A DNA stretch of 64,000 bases from CAKZNE01 sp040222435 (lineage in GTDB: Bacteria > Bacteroidota > Bacteroidia > Flavobacteriales > Schleiferiaceae), in assembly GCA_965212245.1 (NCBI GenBank), contig OZ243107.1, positions 1,116,001-1,180,000 on the forward strand. Direction: 5' to 3'. Below, piece by piece: positions 26,136 to 35,590 of the stretch; the first letter of the stretch is position 1; each line of letters begins with the position of its first letter. The notes beneath the pieces are model-generated. The model made no database searches and had not been told where the DNA came from. It was given only the letters and a program-made list of their open reading frames with translations. The translations under genes were made by a program, and so were the position numbers.

Positions 26136-27668
26136 TTAGACAGGTAATTTTTCCAAGGCGGTTTCTATGCGGCTGATGGTTTCTTTTTTACCCAGAATGG
26201 CACATACTTCAAACATGGAAGGGCCCATTCCCAGACCTGTAATAGCTAAACGAAAGCCTGGCCCTACTTTCCCAAAACCGAGGGAATTTTCTTCCAGGTA
26301 AGCTTTGAAGGTTTTTTCCAGCGTTTCGGCATCAAAATACTGCAAAGTCTCAAAATGAACTTTTAGCTGTTGTACGTGATGACGGGCATCGGCATTCCAT
26401 TTTTTCTGAACAGTTTTTTCATCATACACGACCGGGGGAGCAAAAAAGTAAGGACCTTCCTCAAGCATATCCGTTACAAAATAAGCACGCTCTTTCATCA
26501 CTTTCGCCACATCCGTAGCATATTGATGATCTACCTTAATACCAGCTCCTTCCAGTTCTTCCTGAAAAAGTAAACCAAGCTTTTCGTCAGATTGGGCGCG
26601 TAAGTACTGTTGGTTAAACCAACGGGTTTTATCGTGATCGTATTTGGCTCCGGCCTTATTTACTCTTTCCAGTGTAAAGGAATCAATCAGTTCCTGCATG
26701 GTGAACAACTCTTGCTCAGTTCCCGGGTTCCAGCCTAAAAAGGCCAGCATATTCACAAAGGCATCAGCAAAATATCCTTGCTCACGATATCCCGAAAACA
26801 CTTCTCCGGACTCCGGGTTACGCCACTGCAATGGAAATACCGGGAAGCCCAAACGATCACCATCACGCTTACTGAGCTTACCGTTTCCGTCTGGCTTTAA
26901 AAGCAGGGGTAAATGGGCAAACTCGGGACGTTTTTCTTCCCATCCTAAAAAGCGGTAAAGCAAAATGTGTAAAGGAGCAGAAGGCAACCATTCCTCTCCA
27001 CGTATAACATGAGAGATGTCCATCAGATGATCATCCACAATATTGGCCAGGTGATAGGTAGGCATGCCGTCTGATTTAAACAATACCTTATCATCCATAT
27101 TATTGGTATTCACCGAAACCCAACCCCGTATAATGTCATTGAACTTAACTTCTTCGTTACGGGGAAGCTTAATACGGATCACATAAGGCTCATTACGCTC
27201 CAGTCTTTCATTTACTTCTTGTTGCGAAAGCGTAATTGAGTTTTTCATACTGTTGCGTGTCACATGATTGTACTGCCAGTTGGCGGTACCGGCCTGCCTG
27301 GCCAAATCACGCATACTATCCAGGTCTTCGGCTGTATCAAAGGCGTAATAGGCGTGTCCGCTTTCTAAGAGCTGATCGGCATATTTGCGATAAAGGTTTT
27401 TCCGTTCAGACTGACGATAAGGTCCGTAGTTTCCACTAAAACCCTGGCCTTCATCCGGCAGCATATGACACCACTTTAGAGATTCAATAATATAATCTTC
27501 CGCGCCATCCACAAATCGCGTTTGATCCGTATCTTCAATGCGGAGGATAAAATCTCCGCCATGCTTTTTAGCAAAAAGGTAATTATACAGGGCTGTGCGC
27601 ACGCCACCCATGTGCAAAGGGCCCGTAGGGCTGGGGGCAAAACGAACTCTTACTTTACGTTCACTCAT
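26136..27668 (-). CDS. gltX: Glutamyl-tRNA synthetase
   Basis: I take the ATG at 27668 (MSERKVRVRFAPSPTGPLHM), three codons inside the longest frame, giving 510 residues, normal for GluRS. The HIGH motif is PSPTGPLHMGGV and the KMSKS motif is GKLSKRDG. It charges tRNA-Glu with glutamate and is essential. A TATCTTTG -7 box sits just upstream on the minus strand. It is divergent from the DUF4175 gene (105 bp) and followed immediately by folB. Confidence 0.97.
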   Translation of the reverse strand: MSERKVRVRFAPSPTGPLHMGGVRTALYNYLFAKKHGGDFILRIEDTDQTRFVDGAEDYIIESLKWCHMLPDEGQGFSGNYGPYRQSERKNLYRKYADQLLESGHAYYAFDTAEDLDSMRDLARQAGTANWQYNHVTRNSMKNSITLSQQEVNERLERNEPYVIRIKLPRNEEVKFNDIIRGWVSVNTNNMDDKVLFKSDGMPTYHLANIVDDHLMDISHVIRGEEWLPSAPLHILLYRFLGWEEKRPEFAHLPLLLKPDGNGKLSKRDGDRLGFPVFPLQWRNPESGEVFSGYREQGYFADAFVNMLAFLGWNPGTEQELFTMQELIDSFTLERVNKAGAKYDHDKTRWFNQQYLRAQSDEKLGLLFQEELEGAGIKVDHQYATDVAKVMKERAYFVTDMLEEGPYFFAPPVVYDEKTVQKKWNADARHHVQQLKVHFETLQYFDAETLEKTFKAYLEENSLGFGKVGPGFRLAITGLGMGPSMFEVCAILGKKETISRIETALEKLPV

Positions 27669-27691
27669 TGGTTTCATTTTCTTTGGGGTGG

Positions 27692-27726
27692 CAAAGATAA
27701 TTATCTTCTAAGGCTTTGTACCTTTG
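27692..27726. promoter_or_regulatory. Back-to-back -7 boxes for gltX and the DUF4175 gene
   Basis: TATCTTTG on the minus strand (27692-27699) faces gltX; TACCTTTG on the plus strand (27719-27726) faces the DUF4175 gene. Both match TAnnTTTG. I find no TTG at the expected -33 spacing for either, so these are partial promoter calls. The two transcription units would start within about 40 bp of each other. Confidence 0.45.
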
Positions 27727-27773
27727 ATAATGAGCAATTACACCCTTTAAACTGCGTTAGGGCTTCAGGAAGC

Positions 27774-30700
27774 ATGAAAATGATAAAAATAAAGGAAGAA
27801 TTACGTTTAAAGCTGGATGCTTTTATTCGAAAGTATTACCAAAGTAAACTCCTGAGGGGAGCCATGTATTTTTTTGGGCTTGGTATACTGTATTTTATGA
27901 CGGTGATTTTGTTGGAGCACTTTGGGCACTTCAGCAGTAGTGTTCGTTTAGGTTTACTGATAGCCCTAATTACCGGATTGGGTTTAATTCTTTTCTCCTA
28001 CCTTATAATTCCACTCTTAGGATTATTTAGAATAGGGAAGCATCTCTCGTATGAAAGGGCGGCAAAGATCATTGGCCAGCATTTTCCGAATGTAAGCGAT
28101 AAGATTATTAATACCATTGAACTGTCTGGTTTATCTGAGGCAGATAATCGCCTTATACAAGCCAGTATTGATCAACGCATTGATAATCTTAACCCTGTAC
28201 CCTTCAGCAATGCGGTAAACTACCGGGATAATATTAAATACTGGCCGGTATTGGTTATCCCTGCGGTTTTATTTTTGATTTTATTGGTGGGAGGCCAATG
28301 GAAGGCTATATCAGAAAGCAGCAGACGAATTGTAGAGTATAAACGGGAGTTTGTGCCCGATGCGCCTTTTCGATTTATACTATTAAACGAAGAGCTTAAA
28401 ATGGAACAAGGTGAGGATGTAACCATTCAGTTGATGTTTGATGGTGAAAATCTGCCTGAAAGTGTGCAGTTTATTTCAGATGACGCAAATGGTCGCTTTG
28501 TAAAGGCAGGGCCTAACCGCTTTGAATATCGTATTGAAAAGATAAAGCAAAGTATGCGTTTTAATATGTCCGCCAACGGCTTTCAAAGCCGCACCTATGA
28601 ACTTGAGGTAGTTCCTGTGCCCAGAGTTCGCTCCTTCTCTATCCAGGTTACACCACCTGCTTATACCCGTATACCTCCTTTTAATACCGAGATGAAAGCG
28701 GTAATTGACGTACCCGAAGGAAGCAAAGTAGCCTGGAATTTAAACGCAGAATCTACCTCTGAGGCGGTTATTAGTACCCGGGATACTACTTATGCGTTCA
28801 ACAAAAATGACGCAGGTAATTTTAGCCTTGAGCAGGAGATACGATCCAATATGAAATACCGGCTGATTACCCGTAATGCTGCGCTGGAGAAGAAAAGTGC
28901 GGCTGATAATGAAATCGCCTTGATTCGTGATGAATACCCTGCTATTCATGCGAGCCTGGAGTCGGATAGTTCAGCTCCGAATGTTGTTTTCTATCAAGGT
29001 CAGATTAGTGATGATTATGGCTTTAGCCGGATGCAACTGGTAATTATGGAAGGTGAAAACACTTTGGTGCGCAAGAACCTTGGTGTGAATAAAAGTTCCA
29101 TTAACCAGCCTTTCTCAGGTGTGGTAGACCTGGATAGCCTGGCGAGCAAGGGAAGGAGTATAAAGGTTTACCTGGAAGTGTGGGATAATGACGGGGTGAA
29201 CGGAGCAAAGTCGTCAAAGTCTAAAGCATATGATACGAGGATTTTAAGCAAGAATGAACGGCAAAAGGAGCTTCAAAAGCAATATGAAAGTTATTTTTCA
29301 GACAAAGAGAAACTGGAAAAGCTGAATGAGCAACTGAAGAAAGATATGGAAGCGCTCAAAAACAAGATGCTAAATAGTAAAAAAGCAGATTGGAAGCATA
29401 AAGAGCAATTAAAGGAGCTGATGCAAAAGCAGCAACAATTATTGGAGCGTCAGGGAGAACTGGAAAAGGAACGGAAAAAGCTCAAGCAAAAGGAAGAAAA
29501 GGTGGACCCCAAGAATGAGCAGTTGAAGGAAGAGGAAAAGAAGATAGAAGACTTGAAGGATGAAGCAAAGCAAAAGGAGCTTGAGGAGTTAATGAAGGAG
29601 ATCAATAAGCTTATGGAGAAGTTGAACATCGATCAGTTGAAAGAAAAGCTGGAGCAGATGGAAAAAATGTCCAGCGAAAACCAAAGATCGGAGGAGCGTA
29701 TTGATGAGCTTTTAAAGGATCTGCAGTTTAAGAAAGATGTATTGAAGGAGGCCGAGAAGCTCAAGGAGTTGAGTGAAAAGATGGAAGAACTTTCTGAAAA
29801 AAGTGAAGACAGTGAAAAGGAGGCTGAGGAGCAAAAGGAAGTAGAGAAGGAATTTGAGGAAAGTAAGGAAAAGTTGGAGAAGCTCTCTAAAGAGAATGAT
29901 AAATTCTCTAAGGAAGCGGAAAAGCAGGAACTGCAAGAAGAACAGGAGCAGGCAGATCAGAACATGCAGGAATCATCAGAGCAGTTACAAAAAGACAAGA
30001 AGCAAAAGGCCAACGAAAGTCAGAAGAAGAGTAGTGAGAATATGGAGCAGATGAGTAATAAAATGATGCAGGCCATGATGCAGATGCAGGCACAGCAGCA
30101 TCAGGAGGATATGAAAACGCTTCGCCAGATACTGGAAAACCTCGAAACACTTTCTTTTGATGTGGAAGGCTTGAGTGAATTGAGCAAAAAGTCAGGTAAG
30201 AGCGACCCTTTGTACCGTAAGCTCTTGGTTGATCAAAAAAGATTAAAAGATGGGACCAGGATTATTGAGGATAGTTTGGTGGCTTTAGGAAGCAGAGTAC
30301 CGGAAATAAAGGAAACCGTTTATGAGGAGCTTGAAAGTATAAAGAGCAACCTGAATAAGAGTATTCAAACCCTGGAGGAGCAGAATGGTGCCCAAGCCGC
30401 ATCTTATCAGCAATTTGTAATGACCGCAGCTAATGAATTAGCCTTATTGTTGGACCAGGCTTTGCAACAAATGCAGATGCAAATGGCCAGCATGATGCAA
30501 GGTAATCAATCGTGTCAGAAGCCCGGAGGAGGCAAGCCAAGCCTGAGTAATATGCGAAAGCTTCAAAACGAATTGGGTAAACAAGCGTCTCAAATGAAGG
30601 ATGGAAAAAAGCCCGGAGAAGGTCAAAAGAAGGGTAAGGGACGGAATGGAAAAGAGATCGTAGAGATGTTAAGCCGTCAGGAACAGATTCGTGGTCAGCT

Positions 30701-31058
30701 AGAGGAATATATGGAGAAGGAAGGCAAGCAGGGAAATAAAGGAAATTTGCAAAAGGCGCTGGAAGAAATGGAGGAGCTTGAAAGAGATCTTGTAGATGGC
30801 AACATTCGTAATGAAACATTGGAGCGTATTAAAGAGATAGAAACCCGTTTACTGGAGTCGGAAAAGGCAGAGCTGGAGCAGAAGAAGGATGAGAAAAGAG
30901 AGTCCAAATCAGCGGACCCAAAAGAGCAACTTTACCAAGAGCAATTAGATAAATATCTGCGTGAGAAGGAGGGCCAGAAAGAAAGCATTTATACCTCCCC
31001 GGTAAACATGAAAAAATACTATAAATCCCAGAGCAATCAATTTCTAAATAAGCGTTGA
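27774..31058 (+). CDS. DUF4175-family membrane protein with long coiled coil
   Basis: The longer open frame extends back into antisense gltX; the ATG at 27774 (MKMIKIKEELRLKLDAF) is the plausible start, giving 1094 residues. Membrane segments lie near 29-48, 57-83 and 155-172. A region with beta-sandwich-like repeats follows (~190-480). Then comes a ~300-residue Lys/Glu coiled coil (~500-790), a Met/Gln-rich stretch, and a charged C-terminus with a GKKPGEGQKKGKGRNGKE linker. Members of this family are found in Bacteroidota upstream of ybeY and mnmG; their function is unknown. The ybeY TTG start overlaps its stop codon by 4 bp. Confidence 0.8.
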   Translation: MKMIKIKEELRLKLDAFIRKYYQSKLLRGAMYFFGLGILYFMTVILLEHFGHFSSSVRLGLLIALITGLGLILFSYLIIPLLGLFRIGKHLSYERAAKIIGQHFPNVSDKIINTIELSGLSEADNRLIQASIDQRIDNLNPVPFSNAVNYRDNIKYWPVLVIPAVLFLILLVGGQWKAISESSRRIVEYKREFVPDAPFRFILLNEELKMEQGEDVTIQLMFDGENLPESVQFISDDANGRFVKAGPNRFEYRIEKIKQSMRFNMSANGFQSRTYELEVVPVPRVRSFSIQVTPPAYTRIPPFNTEMKAVIDVPEGSKVAWNLNAESTSEAVISTRDTTYAFNKNDAGNFSLEQEIRSNMKYRLITRNAALEKKSAADNEIALIRDEYPAIHASLESDSSAPNVVFYQGQISDDYGFSRMQLVIMEGENTLVRKNLGVNKSSINQPFSGVVDLDSLASKGRSIKVYLEVWDNDGVNGAKSSKSKAYDTRILSKNERQKELQKQYESYFSDKEKLEKLNEQLKKDMEALKNKMLNSKKADWKHKEQLKELMQKQQQLLERQGELEKERKKLKQKEEKVDPKNEQLKEEEKKIEDLKDEAKQKELEELMKEINKLMEKLNIDQLKEKLEQMEKMSSENQRSEERIDELLKDLQFKKDVLKEAEKLKELSEKMEELSEKSEDSEKEAEEQKEVEKEFEESKEKLEKLSKENDKFSKEAEKQELQEEQEQADQNMQESSEQLQKDKKQKANESQKKSSENMEQMSNKMMQAMMQMQAQQHQEDMKTLRQILENLETLSFDVEGLSELSKKSGKSDPLYRKLLVDQKRLKDGTRIIEDSLVALGSRVPEIKETVYEELESIKSNLNKSIQTLEEQNGAQAASYQQFVMTAANELALLLDQALQQMQMQMASMMQGNQSCQKPGGGKPSLSNMRKLQNELGKQASQMKDGKKPGEGQKKGKGRNGKEIVEMLSRQEQIRGQLEEYMEKEGKQGNKGNLQKALEEMEELERDLVDGNIRNETLERIKEIETRLLESEKAELEQKKDEKRESKSADPKEQLYQEQLDKYLREKEGQKESIYTSPVNMKKYYKSQSNQFLNKR

Positions 31059-31480
31059 TACAGTTTACAAACCTGCCTGTTGAACTTGAAGGAAGAGAGA
31101 GTGATCTCAGAGACTGGTTAAATATTCTAGCTAAGAATCACCAGTCGCGTATCCTGAAGTTGTCCTATAATTTTGTTTCCAATGAAGAGATATTATCCAT
31201 TAACTGGCAATATCTGAAACATGATTATTACACCGATATAATAACTTTTGGCTATGTTGAAGGAGAAGAGGTAGAGGGCGAAATATATATTGGTAAAGAC
31301 CAGGTGCGGACCCAGGCAGAAGATTATCAGACTACATTCGTAAATGAATTGCTTAGGATTATGGCTCATGGATTGCTTCATCTGATTGGTTTTAACGATG
31401 AAACCAGAGAAGAGAAAATCAGAATGAAGGAAGAAGAGGAAAAATCTTTAATTTTGCACGCTCAAATTTCTGGTAATTAA
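31055..31480 (+). CDS. ybeY: Endoribonuclease YbeY (rRNA maturation factor)
   Basis: A 141-residue protein. Start is TTG 31055, overlapping the preceding TGA as TTGA; there is no in-frame ATG that would keep the N-terminal domain. The zinc motif is HGLLHLIGFND, with the second part reading ND rather than the usual DH, as is common in this phylum. Other blocks are QYLKHDYYTDIITFGY and GEIYIGKDQVRTQA. YbeY acts in 16S rRNA 3'-end processing and ribosome quality control. A parS site lies 12 bp after the stop. Confidence 0.92.
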   Translation: MIQFTNLPVELEGRESDLRDWLNILAKNHQSRILKLSYNFVSNEEILSINWQYLKHDYYTDIITFGYVEGEEVEGEIYIGKDQVRTQAEDYQTTFVNELLRIMAHGLLHLIGFNDETREEKIRMKEEEEKSLILHAQISGN

Positions 31481-31491
31481 AGTGTTGAGAT

Positions 31492-31507
31492 TGTTTCACG
31501 TGAAACT
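31492..31507. promoter_or_regulatory. parS-like centromere site 1
   Basis: TGTTTCACGTGAAACT matches the bacterial parS consensus TGTTNCACGTGAAACA at 15 of 16 positions and contains the perfect 14-bp palindrome GTTTCACGTGAAAC. It lies in the 35-bp gap between ybeY and mnmG. ParB/Spo0J binds such sites to segregate the origin region. Function here is inferred from sequence identity. Confidence 0.85.
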
Positions 31508-31515
31508 AATGTGTA

Positions 31516-33387
31516 GTGTATAGCAGAGAATATGATGTAGTTGTAGTTGGAGGCGGTCACGCTGGTTGTGAAGCAGCGGCTGCCGCAGCACGTTTGGGAA
31601 GCAAAACCCTATTGGTTACTATGAACCTGCAGACCATTGGCCAAATGAGCTGCAATCCCGCAATGGGTGGGGTCGCTAAAGGGCAGATTGTGCGGGAAAT
31701 TGATGCGTTGGGGGGCATGAGTGGAATCATCACAGATAAAACCATGATACAGTTCCGAATGCTAAACCGCAGTAAAGGACCGGCCATGTGGTCTCCAAGA
31801 GCACAGAGTGATCGAATGCGATTTGCTGAAGAGTGGAGGCTGACACTGGAATCAATTCCCACTCTGGATTTTTATCAGGATATGGTAACCGGGCTTATGA
31901 TTGAAGACGGTTCTATTGTGGGTGTGAACACATCATTGGGCTCCACCATTAAAGCAAAGTCAGTGGTGTTGACCAATGGCACGTTTTTAAATGGCCTGAT
32001 CCATATCGGTGAAAAGCAGTTTGGAGGCGGCAGGGCCGGAGAAAGAGCAGCTAAAGGAATTACAGAAGACCTGGTTGGACTGGGCTTTGAATCAGGAAGG
32101 ATGAAGACCGGAACACCACCACGGGTAGATGGACGGTCGCTGGATTATTCAAAAATGGAGGAGCAAAAGGGTGACGAGAAACCGGAGAAATTCAGTTTTA
32201 GCTCAGAAACCAGTGTGCTAAAGCATCAAAGGAGCTGCCATATTACACATACATCCGAAGCTGTTCATGATGTTTTGCGAGATGGGTTTAACCGAAGCCC
32301 CATGTTCAACGGGCAGATACAAAGCACCGGTCCCAGGTATTGTCCTAGCATAGAAGATAAAATCAATCGCTTTGCGGATAAAAGCCGGCATCAGATTTTT
32401 GTGGAGCCAGAAGGCTGGAATACCGTGGAAATTTATGTGAACGGTTTTAGCACCAGCCTGCCGGATGAGATTCAATCCAAAGCTTTGAAGATGATACCCG
32501 GTTTTGAAAATGTAAAAATTTTCAGACCTGGCTATGCCATAGAATACGATTATTTTCCGCCTACACAACTTAAGTATTCCTTGGAAACGAAACTGGTAGA
32601 AGGGCTGTATTTTGCTGGACAAATAAATGGAACTACGGGTTATGAAGAAGCTGCATGCCAGGGTTTAATGGCTGGGATAAACGCTCATAATAAGGTATAT
32701 GATATGGGTGATTTTGTGTTGGATCGTGAGGAGGCCTATATCGGTGTTTTAATTGATGATCTGATTACTAAAGGCACCGAGGAGCCATACAGGATGTTCA
32801 CCAGCCGGGCTGAATTCAGGATACTACTTCGCCAGGATAACGCAGACCAAAGGTTGACCCGTAAGGGCCATAAGCTGGGTTTGGTATCTGAGGAAAGACT
32901 GAGAAGACTGGATGAGAAGTTGGCAAATGTTGATGGTTTAGAGAAATGGATAGCTAACCAAAGTGTAGAACCTGAGGATTTGGAGCCGGTTTTAAAAGCC
33001 AAAGGCACCGCGCCTTTAAAACAAAAGGTTAAGTTAAACACGGTTTTGGCACGACCCCAAATTAATATTACGGACTTAATGGAATATGAACCTTTGTCAA
33101 ATTACATACTTGATAATGGCTTGAGTAAGGAGGAATGGGAGCAGGTAGAGATAAAGGTAAAATATGACGGTTATATAAACAAGGAGAGAGAAAATGCAAG
33201 GAAGCTTACCAAACTTGAAGATTTGTCTATTCCTGAGGACTTTGACTACAGTAAATTGAAAAGTTTATCCTATGAAGCGCGTGAGAAACTGACTAAAGTA
33301 AAGCCTGTATCTATTAAGCAGGCAAAACGAATAAGTGGGGTTAGCCCTTCTGACATAAATGTATTATTAGTATATATGGGGCGATAG
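31516..33387 (+). CDS. mnmG: tRNA uridine-5-carboxymethylaminomethyl modification enzyme
   Basis: A 623-residue MnmG/GidA. The start is GTG 31516, giving MYSREYDVVVVGGGHAGCEA with the FAD-binding GxGxxG at once; no ATG lies nearby. Other family blocks are NPAMGGVAKGQIVREIDALG, FLNGLIHIGEKQFGGGRAG, RMKTGTPPRVDGRS, GYAIEYDYFPPTQLKYSLETK and FAGQINGTTGYEEAACQGLMAG. With MnmE it modifies the wobble uridine (U34) of several tRNAs. It is flanked by parS-like sites on both sides, the second overlapping its stop codon. Confidence 0.97.
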   Translation: MYSREYDVVVVGGGHAGCEAAAAAARLGSKTLLVTMNLQTIGQMSCNPAMGGVAKGQIVREIDALGGMSGIITDKTMIQFRMLNRSKGPAMWSPRAQSDRMRFAEEWRLTLESIPTLDFYQDMVTGLMIEDGSIVGVNTSLGSTIKAKSVVLTNGTFLNGLIHIGEKQFGGGRAGERAAKGITEDLVGLGFESGRMKTGTPPRVDGRSLDYSKMEEQKGDEKPEKFSFSSETSVLKHQRSCHITHTSEAVHDVLRDGFNRSPMFNGQIQSTGPRYCPSIEDKINRFADKSRHQIFVEPEGWNTVEIYVNGFSTSLPDEIQSKALKMIPGFENVKIFRPGYAIEYDYFPPTQLKYSLETKLVEGLYFAGQINGTTGYEEAACQGLMAGINAHNKVYDMGDFVLDREEAYIGVLIDDLITKGTEEPYRMFTSRAEFRILLRQDNADQRLTRKGHKLGLVSEERLRRLDEKLANVDGLEKWIANQSVEPEDLEPVLKAKGTAPLKQKVKLNTVLARPQINITDLMEYEPLSNYILDNGLSKEEWEQVEIKVKYDGYINKERENARKLTKLEDLSIPEDFDYSKLKSLSYEAREKLTKVKPVSIKQAKRISGVSPSDINVLLVYMGR

Positions 33388-33401
33388 TTCCACGTGAAAC
33401 A
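33386..33401. promoter_or_regulatory. parS-like centromere site 2
   Basis: AGTTCCACGTGAAACA matches the Bacillus-type parS TGTTCCACGTGAAACA at 15 of 16 positions. Its first two bases are the last two of the mnmG stop codon. It is the second such site within 1.9 kb. Confidence 0.85.
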
Positions 33402-33406
33402 ATACT

Positions 33407-34294
33407 ATGATAGAAGAAAAAAATTGCCCCGTTTGCGGGGCAAGTTCATTTAAAACGGTTCGTAAGGCACCTTACTTCAGGGGTAAAAAGGAGTTCTTTA
33501 CTATTGAGGAGTGCCAGGAGTGCAGGCTTTGGATAACCAACCCCAGACCCGAAAACAAGGAGTTGGCAAAATATTATGAGAGTGAGGATTATGTAAGCCA
33601 CACCGACAAGAAGGAAACCCTTGTAGATAGGGTTTATCATATGGTAAGAAATTTTGCCGTTAAGGGAAAGGTTAGATTAATTAATAATCACACTATAACC
33701 AAAGGGTCACTCCTTGATTATGGGGCTGGCACCGGTTTCTTTTTGAGGGCGGCAAAAAAGGACGGATGGGAGGTAACCGGAGTTGAACCCTCATTAGAAG
33801 CCCGGAAAAATGCGAAGCAAAACCACAGTCTCGATCTTGTTGATCCGGAAAAGTATGATTGGGGTAAAGGAAACCATATAGATACAATTACCTTATGGCA
33901 CGTACTTGAGCATTTGCCAGGCTTAAATGATCATATTCAAAATTTTCATCATGCCCTTAAACCAGGAGGTAAGCTCATCATTGCTGTTCCTAATCATGAA
34001 TCCTATGACGCTTTAAAGTATAAAGATAGCTGGGCTGCTTTGGATGTACCGCTTCACCTTTATCATTTTAAGAAAAGGAATATGGAGGACATTGCCAAGC
34101 GGTTTGGTTTCTCCATACGCGCCATAAAGAATATGCCTTTTGACTCCTTTTACGTAAGTATGCTCAGTGAAAAAGTGGCTAAGGGTAAAGTGAATTATTT
34201 AAGAGCTATGTGGACGGGATTAGTAAGCAACTTGAAGGCTATATCTCACAAAAATGCCAGTAGCCTTATATATATCCTGGAAAAAACCAAATAA
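33407..34294 (+). CDS. Zinc-ribbon class I SAM-dependent methyltransferase
   Basis: A 295-residue protein. Residues 1-45 hold a Cys4 zinc ribbon (CPVCG and CQEC). A Rossmann methyltransferase domain follows, with motif I LLDYGAGTGFFLRAA, the acidic strand-2 end VTGVEPS, and post-I/motif II sequence TLWHVLEHLPG and LKPGGKLIIAVPN. This layout is the Methyltransf_23-type family; the substrate is unknown. It begins 5 bp after the second parS site and 20 bp after mnmG, so it may be on the mnmG transcript. No terminator is evident downstream. Confidence 0.85.
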   Translation: MIEEKNCPVCGASSFKTVRKAPYFRGKKEFFTIEECQECRLWITNPRPENKELAKYYESEDYVSHTDKKETLVDRVYHMVRNFAVKGKVRLINNHTITKGSLLDYGAGTGFFLRAAKKDGWEVTGVEPSLEARKNAKQNHSLDLVDPEKYDWGKGNHIDTITLWHVLEHLPGLNDHIQNFHHALKPGGKLIIAVPNHESYDALKYKDSWAALDVPLHLYHFKKRNMEDIAKRFGFSIRAIKNMPFDSFYVSMLSEKVAKGKVNYLRAMWTGLVSNLKAISHKNASSLIYILEKTK

Positions 34295-34399
34295 ACTCTT
34301 GTATCGTCCTGAAGGCGCTCTGTAGTGGTATACCATTAGAAAACAGAGAAGTGCCGTTAAATAAGAAAAACAGAAGCTTTAAACATAAGATATTAAAAA

Positions 34400-35536
34400 T
34401 CAAGGCTTTACACGAAGGTGCCGTGCCATTTTTAAGCTGGTATCCGTCAAAATGATCTTCGGGTTTCCATTTCGCCCTATATCATAAGAAGCCTTATCTA
34501 TAAGTTCCAGTAATTGTCTTCCATTTTTTAGATGTACAAAAGGAGCGAATTTTTCCAGCTCAAATTTGATCTCACCAAAAACCGTATTGGGGTGATCGGG
34601 TGCAATAAAGTTAAGGCCGAAGCTTTCCCGAAGCGTTGAAGAGCAGAAATAAAGAAAGTCCTTAAGCTTTTCCCGCTCCAGCTTACTTACCGTTTCAACC
34701 CAATTATAGATTTGGTGTGTATCGGCTTTAAAACAGCTCCTTACCCATGTGCTAAAATGAATAGCATAACTTTTATAAGCCTCGGCTCTTTTTGCCAGGT
34801 CAATAGCTCTGGCCATATTACCACCGGCAAGGTTAGCGGCTACTTTGGCACTGGGCAAATCAAGTCCTTGTTCTGCAGAAAGAAAATTTTCTATGTCAGC
34901 ATCCTTAAACTTTGGAATTAAAGTTTTCTGGCACCGGCTGGTGATGGTTTGAAGTAAATTTTCAGCATTTTCAGACACTAAGAAAAATACCGTTTTAGCA
35001 GGAGGCTCTTCTATAATTTTCAAGAGCTTATTGGCTGCGCTGTTATTCATGCGTTCAGGCATCCAAATGATCATGAATTTATAACCACCGCTATAGGATT
35101 TAAGGCTGAGCTGACTTAGCACATCGGCACTCTCATATACGCTGATTTGCGCCTGCTTATTTTCGATTCCTAAAAACTCCAGCCAGCGGAAAAGGCTGAA
35201 GTATTTCTCCTCTTTTACCAATTGAGCCCATTCACGGATGAAATCCAAACTCTTAGGTTTATCACTACTTTTAGATGTCTTAGCAACCGGATACACAAAA
35301 TGGAGGTCAGGATAATTAAAAGAAAGAAACTGTTTGCAGGAGGAACAGGAACCACAACTGTCTGTCTCTCCAGGCCTGGAACAGGCCAGATATTGCGCAT
35401 AAGCTATGGCCATCAACAAAGCCCCGTTTCCCTCCGGACCATGAAAGAGCTGGGCATGGCTTACCCGCCCGCGCTGAATACTTTGTAAAAGTTTGTTTTT
35501 CAGGCCTTCATGACCATCTATATCCTTGAATTGCAT
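34400..35536 (-). CDS. holB: DNA polymerase III delta' subunit
   Basis: A 378-residue clamp-loader subunit. The N-terminal AAA+ region starts GHEGLKNKLLQSIQRGRVSH. The P-loop is degenerate (HGPEGNGALLMA), as expected for delta', and a zinc-binding Cys cluster CSRPGETDSCGSCSSCKQF follows. Sensor-type sequences include MNNSAANKLLKIIEEPP and TITSRCQK. It helps load the sliding clamp during replication. It is divergent from pgk: the start codons are 54 bp apart. Confidence 0.9.
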   Translation of the reverse strand: MQFKDIDGHEGLKNKLLQSIQRGRVSHAQLFHGPEGNGALLMAIAYAQYLACSRPGETDSCGSCSSCKQFLSFNYPDLHFVYPVAKTSKSSDKPKSLDFIREWAQLVKEEKYFSLFRWLEFLGIENKQAQISVYESADVLSQLSLKSYSGGYKFMIIWMPERMNNSAANKLLKIIEEPPAKTVFFLVSENAENLLQTITSRCQKTLIPKFKDADIENFLSAEQGLDLPSAKVAANLAGGNMARAIDLAKRAEAYKSYAIHFSTWVRSCFKADTHQIYNWVETVSKLEREKLKDFLYFCSSTLRESFGLNFIAPDHPNTVFGEIKFELEKFAPFVHLKNGRQLLELIDKASYDIGRNGNPKIILTDTSLKMARHLRVKP

Positions 35537-35563
35537 TTTAGCCTTCTCTTAACTTTAAGCGAT

Positions 35564-35571
35564 TATTTTTG
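35564..35571 (+). promoter_or_regulatory. Putative -7 element of pgk
   Basis: TATTTTTG fits TAnnTTTG and lies 19 nt before the pgk ATG. I find no TTG at correct spacing, so only the -7 box is proposed. Confidence 0.4.
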
Positions 35572-35590
35572 TGGTCTAATTTATTCAAAA

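Noticed and set aside
27522..27773. N-terminal extension of the DUF4175 frame into antisense gltX
   Set aside because: It overlaps gltX coding sequence and its promoter; the ATG at 27774 gives a normal start for the family.
29280..30060. Apparent short direct repeats (AAG/GAG-rich) in the DUF4175 gene
   Set aside because: They are explained by the Lys/Glu-rich coiled coil, not a DNA repeat.
34295..34399. Possible hairpin (GGCGCTCTG / CAGAG...GCC) between the methyltransferase and holB
   Set aside because: The pairing is interrupted and lacks a T-run; not a convincing terminator.
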